A stretch of 24,570 nucleotides of DNA from Physcocola sp002396385 (GTDB taxonomy: Bacteria; Bacteroidota; Bacteroidia; Bacteroidales; Paludibacteraceae), in the NCBI GenBank assembly GCA_946535435.1, contig CAMNDM010000051.1, forward strand, positions 1 to 24,570. Reading direction: 5' to 3'. The notes under the pieces were generated by a model. That model saw only the letters and a program-made list of their open reading frames with translations, had not been told where the DNA came from and did no database searches. Made by a program: the position numbers and the translations under genes. Positions 16,977 through 23,309 of the stretch are shown here, piece by piece. Within the stretch, counting starts at the first letter, position 1. Each line of letters starts with the position of its first letter.

Positions 16977-18851
16977 TTAATACATTATTCGCTTGTTCGC
17001 ATTACCCTCAATGTAGTTAATGAACGTGTCGTTAACCACCCTGTTACCGCCAGGGGTCGGATAATTGCCCGAAAAATACCAGTCGCCCGAATGGTTCGGA
17101 ATGGCCTTATGCAGGTTGTCCAACGATTGGAACACAATTTCAAGCGGCATCGTCATACCTTCGGGCGTCAGTTCTAATGCGATCTGACGCGATATTTCAT
17201 CGTCCGAGAAAGGAGCGTAAATCTCTTTCACATAGTTTACAATCTCTTCCTTCGGTTTGTTTTGCTGTGCTTTGCACTTTTGGTAAACCTCGTTTATTAT
17301 GTGTTCCCTTCCGCTGCTCTTCAGCAAACTGATGGTTGCCTTGAATGCGATAAACTCGCTCAGGCGCGACATATCGATGCCGTAGCAGTCCGGATAACGG
17401 ATTTGCGGACAAGAAGATATGACAATGATCTTTTTCGGTTCAAGACGTGTCAAAATCTTGATGATGCTTTGCCGCAGGGTCGTACCGCGTACAATAGAGT
17501 CGTCAATCACAATCAGGTTGTCCACCTTTTTGCGGACAGTGCCATAAGAGATATCGTAGACATGCGCGGCCAGGTCGTTCCTGTTTTTATCCTGGGCGAT
17601 AAATGTGCGCATCTTTATATCTTTAATGACAATTTTTTCCTGTCTTGGCCGTGCGTTGAGAATCTCGTCCAGCTGCTCAGCCGTGAATTCCTGTCCAGAC
17701 GAAAGCAAGCGTTTCTTCTCCTCTATCATCTCGTTCTCCACGCCCTCCATCATACCAAAGAAAGCGGTTTCCGCCGTATTGGGTATGTAAGAGAACACCG
17801 AATGACGGAGGTCGTTACCGACAGCCTTCAAAATCTGCGGTGTCAGCAAGCGGCCGAGCGCCTTGCGTTCATTATAGATGTCGCAGTCGCTACCACGAGA
17901 GAAGTAAATACGCTCGAACGAACACTTGCTTAATGTTTTCTGCTCACGAATCCGCTCAAATTTATACGACCCGTTTTTCTTGACAATAAGCGCCTCACCC
18001 GGTTGCAGTTCCTTCACATCGTCAGTTTCCAGGTCCATCACCGTTTGAATAACCGGACGCTCCGACGCTGCCACAATAATCTCGTCGTCAATATAGTAGA
18101 AAGCCGGCCTTATGCCGTTCGGGTCACGGAACACGAACGAATCGCCATGCCCCAGAATGCCACAGATGGCATATCCGCCATCCCAGTCTTTCTCGGAATT
18201 ACGGATAATCTGTGCCACATCTATGTTATCTTCAATCAGGGCGTTTACTTCCCGGTAATCTCTTCCATCGGCCATAAACTGGTCATACTTGTGCTGGACC
18301 TCCAAGTCTAGCTGGTGGCCCATGTTTTCAAGCATGATGATGGTGTCGGCCATATCGCGCGGATGCTGTCCTATGCTGGTCAGTTTGGCATAGATCTCAT
18401 CCACATTCGTCAAGTTGAAATTTCCGGCAAGAACCATTGTCCGGTCTTTCCAACTGCTTCTGCGCAAGAAAGGGTGCACATACGAAATGCCCGAACGGCC
18501 CGTTGTGCTGTACCTTAAATGCCCTAAATATATCTCACCCGCGAAAGGCAGGTTCTCGGCCGCAAAGGTAGCCGACTTCCACTGCTCGGGGGTCAAATTG
18601 CAGTAATTGCTATGGACGCTTTCGAAAATCTTGTTGATACCGCTTGTACCTTCGGCCCTTTCACGGTATATATACTCCTCACCGGGCTTCGACCTTAACT
18701 TCACACACGCCAATCCGGCACCCTCTTGGCCACGGTTGTGCTGTTTCTCCATCAGGAGGTAGAGTTTGTCAAGCCCATACTTCCAAGTACCATATTTGTC
18801 GTAATAGTACTCTAACGGCTTTCGCAATCTAATAAAAGCAATTCCACACAT
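16977..18851 (-). CDS. PurF-like amidophosphoribosyltransferase paralogue with intact glutaminase site
   Basis: PurF uses PRPP and glutamine to make phosphoribosylamine, the first step of purine synthesis. This 624-residue version is well above the usual 470-510. The N-terminal glutaminase domain keeps Cys2 (MCGIAF), NRGQEGAG (39-46), GHLRYSTTG with R113, N144 in LAGNFNLTN (the following conserved glycine is phenylalanine here) and D169. The phosphoribosyltransferase PRPP motif VIDDSIVRGTTL is at 448-459. Cysteines C310 and C489 lie near positions used as Fe-S ligands in Bacillus-type PurF. The C-terminal CxxC pair is missing: the corresponding segment reads WYFSGNYPTPGG. Inserts at about 185-215 and 370-410 account for extra length. 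It follows the DapL-like gene by 43 bases and precedes the PBP gene. Whether it is the true purine enzyme or a specialised paralogue is open. Confidence 0.85.
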   Translation of the reverse strand: MCGIAFIRLRKPLEYYYDKYGTWKYGLDKLYLLMEKQHNRGQEGAGLACVKLRSKPGEEYIYRERAEGTSGINKIFESVHSNYCNLTPEQWKSATFAAENLPFAGEIYLGHLRYSTTGRSGISYVHPFLRRSSWKDRTMVLAGNFNLTNVDEIYAKLTSIGQHPRDMADTIIMLENMGHQLDLEVQHKYDQFMADGRDYREVNALIEDNIDVAQIIRNSEKDWDGGYAICGILGHGDSFVFRDPNGIRPAFYYIDDEIIVAASERPVIQTVMDLETDDVKELQPGEALIVKKNGSYKFERIREQKTLSKCSFERIYFSRGSDCDIYNERKALGRLLTPQILKAVGNDLRHSVFSYIPNTAETAFFGMMEGVENEMIEEKKRLLSSGQEFTAEQLDEILNARPRQEKIVIKDIKMRTFIAQDKNRNDLAAHVYDISYGTVRKKVDNLIVIDDSIVRGTTLRQSIIKILTRLEPKKIIVISSCPQIRYPDCYGIDMSRLSEFIAFKATISLLKSSGREHIINEVYQKCKAQQNKPKEEIVNYVKEIYAPFSDDEISRQIALELTPEGMTMPLEIVFQSLDNLHKAIPNHSGDWYFSGNYPTPGGNRVVNDTFINYIEGNANKRIMY

Positions 18852-18894
18852 ATATATTCAATGTTATTATTCTTTTGCCATTTACCAAGTTCCT

Positions 18895-20130
18895 TTACAA
18901 TGAATGCCACTTCCTTATTCGCTCCATCGCTTCTTCTGTTTCCTCTCTCGACGAGAAACTGGTAAAACGAACCGAGCCTTCGCCACCCGGACAGAATCCC
19001 ACACCTGGCGAGCAAATGACATTTGTTTCATAAAGAAGCCGCTCGAAGAAATTCCACGAGCCTGTATTATTCGGTATTTTCACCCATACATAAGGCGAAT
19101 TGATGCCCCCCTGCACCTTGAAACCCATCTCAGCCAGCGAATTCCTTATTATCTGGGCATTACCCATATAATAGGCGATCAGCTTCTTCCGCTCCTCCAC
19201 GCCCTCTTCCGAATAGAGCGCGTTGGCCGAACATAAAGTCAGATATGGAAGACCGCCGAACAGCGAAATCTGGCGGCGTTGCCAAATGGTGTTCAACGAC
19301 ACCGACTCGCCTTCGAGCGAATAGGCAGACAATTCTTTCGGAATCACGACAAAGGCGAAATTGGTTCCCGTAAAGCCAGTGGTTTTCGAGAAACTCCTTA
19401 TCTCGATGGCGACCTTCCGGGCTCCCTTTATCTCGTATATGGAACGGGGCACCTCCTTCTCTGTTATATAATGCGAGTGCGAGGCGTCGAAAATGATAAG
19501 CGAATCGTTGCTGGCCGCATATTTTACCCACGCCTTCAACGTTTCTGTAGGGAAGGTGGTGCCGGTCGGATTATGCGGTAAATTCAAATAAATGACGTCA
19601 CAGTGCTCCTTCGGCAGTTCCGGCATAAAGTTGTTCGACCAGTTGCACGGTATATACACAAAATTGGTCCAACGGCCGTCGGCACGCCGGTAACCAGAAC
19701 GTCCCGATTTAACGGCAGAATAAATATATGCGGGATATGATGGGTCAAGGAATGCCAACACATTGTCGTTACTAAACAATTCACAGATATCAGACTCTAT
19801 GCTCATCGCATTGTTGCTAAGGAAAATCTCCTCGGGCGTCAGTTTCACGCCATAAGCCTCATAGTCAACTTTCAGAATGCGGTTAATCACATTCTTTGTC
19901 AGGTCTGTCAATGGCAGTTGGGCCGACATTCCCGACAACGTCATCTCGTCAACCGATTTATGGAGCGAACTGGCCACCACGCCTCTTGATATATTCCGCG
20001 AGTCACCACTGTCCAAGTGGATGATCCGGGCATTAGGACGCATTGTGCGAAACACATTAATTTTTCTTGCTATCTCTTTGAAAAGATAGTTTCCTGGTAA
20101 TTTGAGATAATTCTCGTTTATCAGAGCCAT
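18895..20130 (-). CDS. divergent DapL-like PLP-dependent aminotransferase
   Basis: The overall sequence follows LL-diaminopimelate aminotransferase (DapL), a class I/II aminotransferase fold enzyme of lysine and cell-wall precursor synthesis. In 411 residues it keeps the family N-terminus (MALINENYLKLPGNYLF), NPTGTTF (187-193), the PLP lysine K249 in RSFSKTTGFTG, D215 and R388. Several residues conserved in DapL are changed, comparing with DapL as I recall it. The substrate loop is replaced by SGMSAQLPL (66-74). The usual GAK phosphate-binding lysine position reads NAM (107-109). The PLP-contacting tyrosine in the DAAY motif is histidine (DASH, 215-218). It may thus have a different substrate or reduced activity. 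A GTG at 20166 is in frame, but the promoter at 20168-20198 places transcription start after it, so the ATG at 20130 is chosen. First gene of a likely three-gene operon. Confidence 0.82.
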   Translation of the reverse strand: MALINENYLKLPGNYLFKEIARKINVFRTMRPNARIIHLDSGDSRNISRGVVASSLHKSVDEMTLSGMSAQLPLTDLTKNVINRILKVDYEAYGVKLTPEEIFLSNNAMSIESDICELFSNDNVLAFLDPSYPAYIYSAVKSGRSGYRRADGRWTNFVYIPCNWSNNFMPELPKEHCDVIYLNLPHNPTGTTFPTETLKAWVKYAASNDSLIIFDASHSHYITEKEVPRSIYEIKGARKVAIEIRSFSKTTGFTGTNFAFVVIPKELSAYSLEGESVSLNTIWQRRQISLFGGLPYLTLCSANALYSEEGVEERKKLIAYYMGNAQIIRNSLAEMGFKVQGGINSPYVWVKIPNNTGSWNFFERLLYETNVICSPGVGFCPGGEGSVRFTSFSSREETEEAMERIRKWHSL

Positions 20131-20167
20131 AAATTTATCCAGAAATCGGTGACATTCCTTTAACACA

Positions 20168-20198
20168 CAAAATTAAGGCTTTTTTCGAAGTTTGCCAA
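20168..20198 (-). promoter_or_regulatory. promoter of the DapL-like / PurF-like / PBP cluster
   Basis: On the minus strand TTG (20196-20198), a 20-base spacer and TAATTTTG (20168-20175) match the Bacteroidota promoter. Start of transcription near 20161 gives a leader of about 30 bases and fixes the ATG at 20130 as the start codon. Confidence 0.85.
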
Positions 20199-20307
20199 GA
20201 CATAGTCCGCCTATTGAGTGCCGTTTTACCACTTTTTAAGAATAGCCGGATGGGTGTTTTTCCCGAAAAAGATGGCAATTATATGTTATCAAGCACATAG
20301 ACAAATG

Positions 20308-20338
20308 TTGTATAATAGCAGTTCATGCCTTATCTTTG
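20308..20338 (+). promoter_or_regulatory. promoter of the candidate small RNA
   Basis: TTG (20308-20310), a 20-base spacer and TATCTTTG (20331-20338) fit the Bacteroidota consensus. No start codon with a following frame lies in the predicted transcript. Confidence 0.8.
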
Positions 20339-20343
20339 GGTTA

Positions 20344-20434
20344 GAAAAAGACAAGCTATTTTTCATCTCTATAATTCTGTTTTTATAAACATAATCGGCC
20401 GTGATGAGGAGCGATTCCCCGTCACGGTTTTTTT
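20344..20434 (+). ncRNA. candidate small RNA of about 90 nt
   Basis: A complete promoter precedes and a strong terminator closes this stretch, giving a predicted RNA of about 85-92 nt. The 5' two thirds is A/T-rich and mostly unpaired; the 3' part is a GC-rich stem with a T run, the layout common in regulatory small RNAs. It contains no credible reading frame. It resembles no RNA family I can name. The alternative is an attenuated leader of the PurF-like gene downstream, where read-through would extend the transcript; the separate promoter of that gene argues against this being the only role. Confidence 0.6.
20399..20434 (+). terminator. intrinsic terminator of the candidate small RNA
   Basis: CCGTGA pairs with TCACGG, the stem continues inward with GGA/TCC, and seven T follow. 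No gene ends upstream on this strand for thousands of bases, so the terminator needs its own transcript. Confidence 0.88.
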
Positions 20435-20515
20435 ACGCTTCTTTTGTAAGCGGCATACTCCCCACGCATTTGCGGCTGTAAACAAAGTTTTAATATATTT
20501 TTTCCAAATACGCTC

Positions 20516-20545
20516 TTGTTTTTTCACGTGTGTAACGTAATTTTG
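20516..20545 (+). promoter_or_regulatory. promoter of the second PurF-like gene
   Basis: TTG (20516-20518), a 19-base spacer and TAATTTTG (20538-20545) match the Bacteroidota consensus. Transcription should start near 20550, giving a leader of about 95 bases. Confidence 0.82.
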
Positions 20546-20550
20546 CATCA

Positions 20551-20623
20551 CCAACGGGAATGTGCAGGAATATGCACGTGCCGACAGTTGGCGCTAAGAT
20601 TTCCAATTGACAAAAAATCTTTT
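20551..20623 (+). promoter_or_regulatory. structured leader of the second PurF-like gene
   Basis: The leader can fold into a long hairpin: CCAAC (20551-20555) with GTTGG (20587-20591), then an inner stem ATGTGCA (20560-20566) with TGCACGT (20573-20579). A second hairpin AAGATTT / AAATCTT (20596-20602, 20615-20621) is followed by two further T residues. No known riboswitch was recognised; attenuation or mRNA stabilisation is possible. Confidence 0.45.
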
Positions 20624-20644
20624 ACACTAAAATAGGAAATAAAT

Positions 20645-22054
20645 ATGGGCGGCTTTTTTGGCACAATCTCAAAAGAGAACTGCGTGACGGACTTGTTCTA
20701 CGGAACCGACTACAATTCGCACCTGGGCACCAAGCGTGGCGGCATGTCGATGTTCGACAAAACCATCGGTTTCACCCGCAGCATCCACAATCTTGAGAAT
20801 TCATACTTCAGAACCAAGTTTGAACCAGATCTCCCGAAATTCAAAGGGAATGCGGGTATAGGCGTCATCAGTGACACCGATGCGCAACCAATCGTCATCA
20901 ACTCTCACTTGGGCCGTTTCGCCCTTGTCACCATCGCCTGCATCAACAATGCGGAAGAATTGGCTGCCGAGCTGCTCTCGAAAAACATGCATTTTTCCGA
21001 GTTGAGTTCAGGCAGAATCAACCAGACCGAATTGGTGGCTATGCTCATCATTGACGCGCCGACCATTAAGGAAGGCATTGAAAATGTCTTCAACAAGATT
21101 AAGGGTTCCTGCTCGCTGCTGATGCTGATGGAAGACAAACTGGTGGCAGCCCGCGACAAACTGGGCCGCACTCCTATGCAGATTGCTGAAAAGCCGGGCG
21201 CCTATGCCGTTTCTTGCGAGTCTTGCTCGTTCCACAACCTCGGGTTCGAGTCGGTCTACAATATGGGGCCGGGCGAAATTATGGAAATCACCGCCGACGG
21301 CTACAAGCAGATGCGCGCTCCGAACAAGAAGATGCAGGTCTGCTCTTTCCTCTGGGTTTACTACGGATACCCTGTTTCTACCTACGAGAACGTGAACGTT
21401 GACTGCTCGCGCTACTGCGCCGGCTGCCTGATGGGTAAGAAAGACGACTGCAAGGCCGATTTCGTTGCCGGCATTCCCGACTCGGGCGTCGGCTTCGCTA
21501 TTGGTTATGCGGCTGGCAAAGGCATTCCTTACAAGCGCGCCATCATCAAATACACCCCTACATGGCCACGCAGCTTCACCCCTTCTACCCAACAGATGAG
21601 AAGCTTCATTGCCAAAATGAAACTTATTCCGAACAAACAGCTGCTGAAAGATAGCGAGGTCATCTTCTGCGACGACTCCATTGTTCGTGGCACACAGTTG
21701 CAAGACAATGTGGAGGCCCTCTTCCGCTACGGGGCTAAGAAAGTGCATATGCGTATCTCCTGTCCTCCCCTCATCTACCCCTGCGAATTCTTGAATTTTG
21801 CCTCAAAGAACAGCGATCTCGATTTAATTACCCGACGCATTATCCAAAAATTCGAAGGACAACACGACAAGAACCTCGACAAATACAAGACGACCAACTC
21901 GCCGGAATACAACCGCTTGGTTGAGGAAATCCGCCAGTCGTTCAACCTGAGTTCCTTGAAGTTCAGCACTATCGAGGACCTGATTGAAGCTATCGGCCTG
22001 CCGAAAGAGCAGGTCTGCACCCACTGCTTCGACGGTTCCAGCTATTTCGACTAA
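20645..22054 (+). CDS. PurF-like phosphoribosyltransferase lacking the glutaminase nucleophile
   Basis: The 469-residue protein is a PurF-like amidophosphoribosyltransferase by its C-terminal half: PRPP motif FCDDSIVRGTQLQ (341-353) and RISCPPLIYPCEF (370-382). Cysteines C233, C380, C458 and C461 match, by eye, the four ligands of the [4Fe-4S] cluster in Bacillus-type PurF; an additional cysteine group CSRYCAGCLMGKKDDC lies at 254-269. The N-terminal domain aligns along its length but has lost the glutaminase site. The second residue is glycine (MGGFFG) instead of cysteine, HRGQEG is replaced by HLGTKRGG, and the arginine, asparagine-glycine and aspartate of the glutamine pocket are absent. 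It may use ammonia from a partner such as the PurF-like protein at 16977-18851, or another amine. It has its own promoter and structured leader and ends at a strong terminator. Confidence 0.85.
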   Translation: MGGFFGTISKENCVTDLFYGTDYNSHLGTKRGGMSMFDKTIGFTRSIHNLENSYFRTKFEPDLPKFKGNAGIGVISDTDAQPIVINSHLGRFALVTIACINNAEELAAELLSKNMHFSELSSGRINQTELVAMLIIDAPTIKEGIENVFNKIKGSCSLLMLMEDKLVAARDKLGRTPMQIAEKPGAYAVSCESCSFHNLGFESVYNMGPGEIMEITADGYKQMRAPNKKMQVCSFLWVYYGYPVSTYENVNVDCSRYCAGCLMGKKDDCKADFVAGIPDSGVGFAIGYAAGKGIPYKRAIIKYTPTWPRSFTPSTQQMRSFIAKMKLIPNKQLLKDSEVIFCDDSIVRGTQLQDNVEALFRYGAKKVHMRISCPPLIYPCEFLNFASKNSDLDLITRRIIQKFEGQHDKNLDKYKTTNSPEYNRLVEEIRQSFNLSSLKFSTIEDLIEAIGLPKEQVCTHCFDGSSYFD

Positions 22055-22076
22055 ACATACGTGTTTATATACAAGA

Positions 22077-22109
22077 AAAGGATGCTCCGCTAATGGGCAT
22101 CCTTTTTTT
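22077..22109 (+). terminator. intrinsic terminator after the second PurF-like gene
   Basis: AAAAGGATGC pairs with GCATCCTTTT around a 10-base loop and runs into T. The same stem also works partly in reverse for the converging Rpn-family gene. Confidence 0.9.
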
Positions 22110-22152
22110 GTTCTATCTTATTCTTACCTCTTTGACCTGAAACGAAAGCAGT

Positions 22153-23157
22153 TTAAAGGTCTTTCACGTCGATGTTCAACTTCTCGGCAATGCTTTTGTC
22201 ATCCAGTCCCAAAGACCGCAACAAGCTGATGGCAGTAAGCAGTTGATCGTCCTTTTCCTTCAAGGCAGAATCCTTTTCCTTCAGAGCAGAATGTTCCTTC
22301 AAGGCGTCATCCTTCTTCTTCAGAGCATCGTTCTTTTCTTTCAAGGCGTCATCCAGTTCCTTCAGTTCATGCTCCATTTTCATGATAATTTGTTCGAAAT
22401 CGTAGAGCATTGCGCTCAACTCATCCTCCTTATCCATCGTTTTACGGGTCTCGTCGTCGTGGAAAGCGTGTTCCAGCCTCAATACCACCGTTTTTATATC
22501 GCTATCGTTGTTGTAGAAGTCGTTATCGATATTAATCTGCTGCTGTTTGGACAGCGATTTCCGGCTCTGGTCAAAAATACTCAGCAGTTTGTCCAGATGC
22601 GACACCACCCTCATATTGGTCAGCCGTGGAATCTGAACGATTATCATGTCGTGCACCAGCGCATCGGCGAACGGTATTTTACGGACCTCCATATCCAGTT
22701 TGTTGCTGAACTGGTCGTAGATTTTCGGGTAGATATAGGCTACAGGTATCTCCAGTTCGTGCAAAGAATGTCCCAGCAGGTAGATGGTGATAATGTGCGT
22801 CGGACTTTTGCGCAAAGGTTTTTCCGACACCACAAAACTGTTCTCCTCGTCGCTGTACTGGTTGCCCAGATACTTGCGGAAGCGGAAGATCTCCCTCGGA
22901 ATCCATGCCTTTTGGAGTTCGATGGTCACCAACTCCCTTTTCTCGTTACCGTCCTCATCCTTGTCGACAATAGCCGCAGCAAAGTCCATGCGGAAGACAG
23001 AGACACCCTCCACATGGGCCTGCGTATACTCGTTCCTCTTCAAATCCACTACAGGCTTTTGAAGAAGTGCGGATAGGAAGATCTTGGCCGCCTTCTGGTC
23101 CTCCATCAGATATTTGAAAACCGAATCGTATATCGGGTTAGCTATTATCGTCGTCAT
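22153..23157 (-). CDS. Rpn-family PD-(D/E)XK nuclease (recombination-promoting, transposase-related)
   Basis: The 334-residue protein belongs to the Rpn/PD-(D/E)XK family of transposase-related nucleases. Those studied cleave DNA and promote recombination, and some act in phage defence. The N-terminus NPIYDSVFKYLMEDQKAAKI is the family opening. Catalytic residues fit MDFAAAIV (aspartate) and VTIELQKA (E-x-Q) at about residues 57-90. The C-terminal part is a coiled coil built of seven-residue units like DALKEKD. The frame reaches a GTG at 23181; a CAAAAATA (minus-strand TATTTTTG) at 23181-23188 is a good -7 element, which puts transcription start after that GTG, so I choose the ATG at 23157. 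Partner genes are not obvious, but the AT-rich nuclease pair next door suggests an accessory locus. Confidence 0.85.
   Translation of the reverse strand: MTTIIANPIYDSVFKYLMEDQKAAKIFLSALLQKPVVDLKRNEYTQAHVEGVSVFRMDFAAAIVDKDEDGNEKRELVTIELQKAWIPREIFRFRKYLGNQYSDEENSFVVSEKPLRKSPTHIITIYLLGHSLHELEIPVAYIYPKIYDQFSNKLDMEVRKIPFADALVHDMIIVQIPRLTNMRVVSHLDKLLSIFDQSRKSLSKQQQINIDNDFYNNDSDIKTVVLRLEHAFHDDETRKTMDKEDELSAMLYDFEQIIMKMEHELKELDDALKEKNDALKKKDDALKEHSALKEKDSALKEKDDQLLTAISLLRSLGLDDKSIAEKLNIDVKDL
22247..22352. repeat. tandem 21-bp repeat inside the Rpn-family gene
   Basis: Five imperfect 21-bp units (centred on GGCGTC/AGAGCA variants at spacing 21, 18, 21, 21) encode heptads such as DALKEKD, SALKEKD and DALKKKD. 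One unit has lost three bases (DALKEH). The frame is kept throughout, as expected for a coiled-coil coding repeat that can change length. Confidence 0.85.
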
Positions 23158-23180
23158 AGGCTCGTTTTTATCTCTTTTCA

Positions 23181-23188
23181 CAAAAATA
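23181..23188 (-). promoter_or_regulatory. candidate -7 element for the Rpn-family gene
   Basis: Read on the minus strand this is TATTTTTG, a full match to TAnnTTTG, 23 bases upstream of the ATG. The expected TTG at -33 was not found. Confidence 0.5.
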
Positions 23189-23203
23189 AGACAAATTACA
23201 TTC

Positions 23204-23257
23204 TATTATGCATTTAAATTTTTTATTTAATTTGTGCATTTGAAGATATGCATAATA
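23204..23257. repeat. 10-bp inverted repeat at the start of the AT-rich segment
   Basis: TATTATGCAT (23204-23213) and ATGCATAATA (23248-23257) are perfect reverse complements with a 34-base spacer. They sit upstream of the gene at 23310 and at the change in base composition. They could be an operator for the adjacent genes or a trace of an insertion. Confidence 0.7.
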
Positions 23258-23309
23258 AACCTGAGGATTATACAGGTAGGTATAACTTCAAATAAATAAT
23301 AGTATAATT

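Larger units (their letters stand above)
20131..20644. other. 514-base divergent intergenic region with two promoters and an RNA unit
   Basis: This region separates the DapL-like operon (minus) from the second PurF-like gene (plus). It holds the minus-strand promoter at 20168-20198, a complete plus-strand promoter-terminator unit at 20308-20434, and the plus-strand promoter and structured leader of the PurF-like gene at 20516-20644. Bases 20199-20307 and 20435-20515 show nothing I can name. No convincing coding frame is present. Confidence 0.75.

Noticed and set aside
20130..20166. Upstream GTG start for the DapL-like aminotransferase
   Set aside because: The promoter at 20168-20198 places transcription start at about 20161, downstream of this GTG; the ATG also fits the family N-terminus.
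20325..20540. 71-codon plus-strand reading frame in the intergenic region before the second PurF-like gene
   Set aside because: Its ATG lies inside a strong promoter, and a strong intrinsic terminator sits in the middle of the frame; the composition is not protein-like.
20546..20644. Known purine, PRPP or ZTP riboswitch in the PurF-like leader
   Set aside because: The hairpins are clear, but I could not match the conserved cores of these riboswitch classes.
21008..21748. 246-codon open frame antisense to the second PurF-like gene
   Set aside because: It overlaps conserved PurF motifs on the other strand; no independent start signals were seen.
22247..22352. Possible CRISPR-like array
   Set aside because: Units are contiguous 21-bp coding repeats without spacers and stay in frame.
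22243..23076. 277-codon open frame antisense to the Rpn-family gene
   Set aside because: Its hydrophobic repeated start is only the complement of the coiled-coil repeat.
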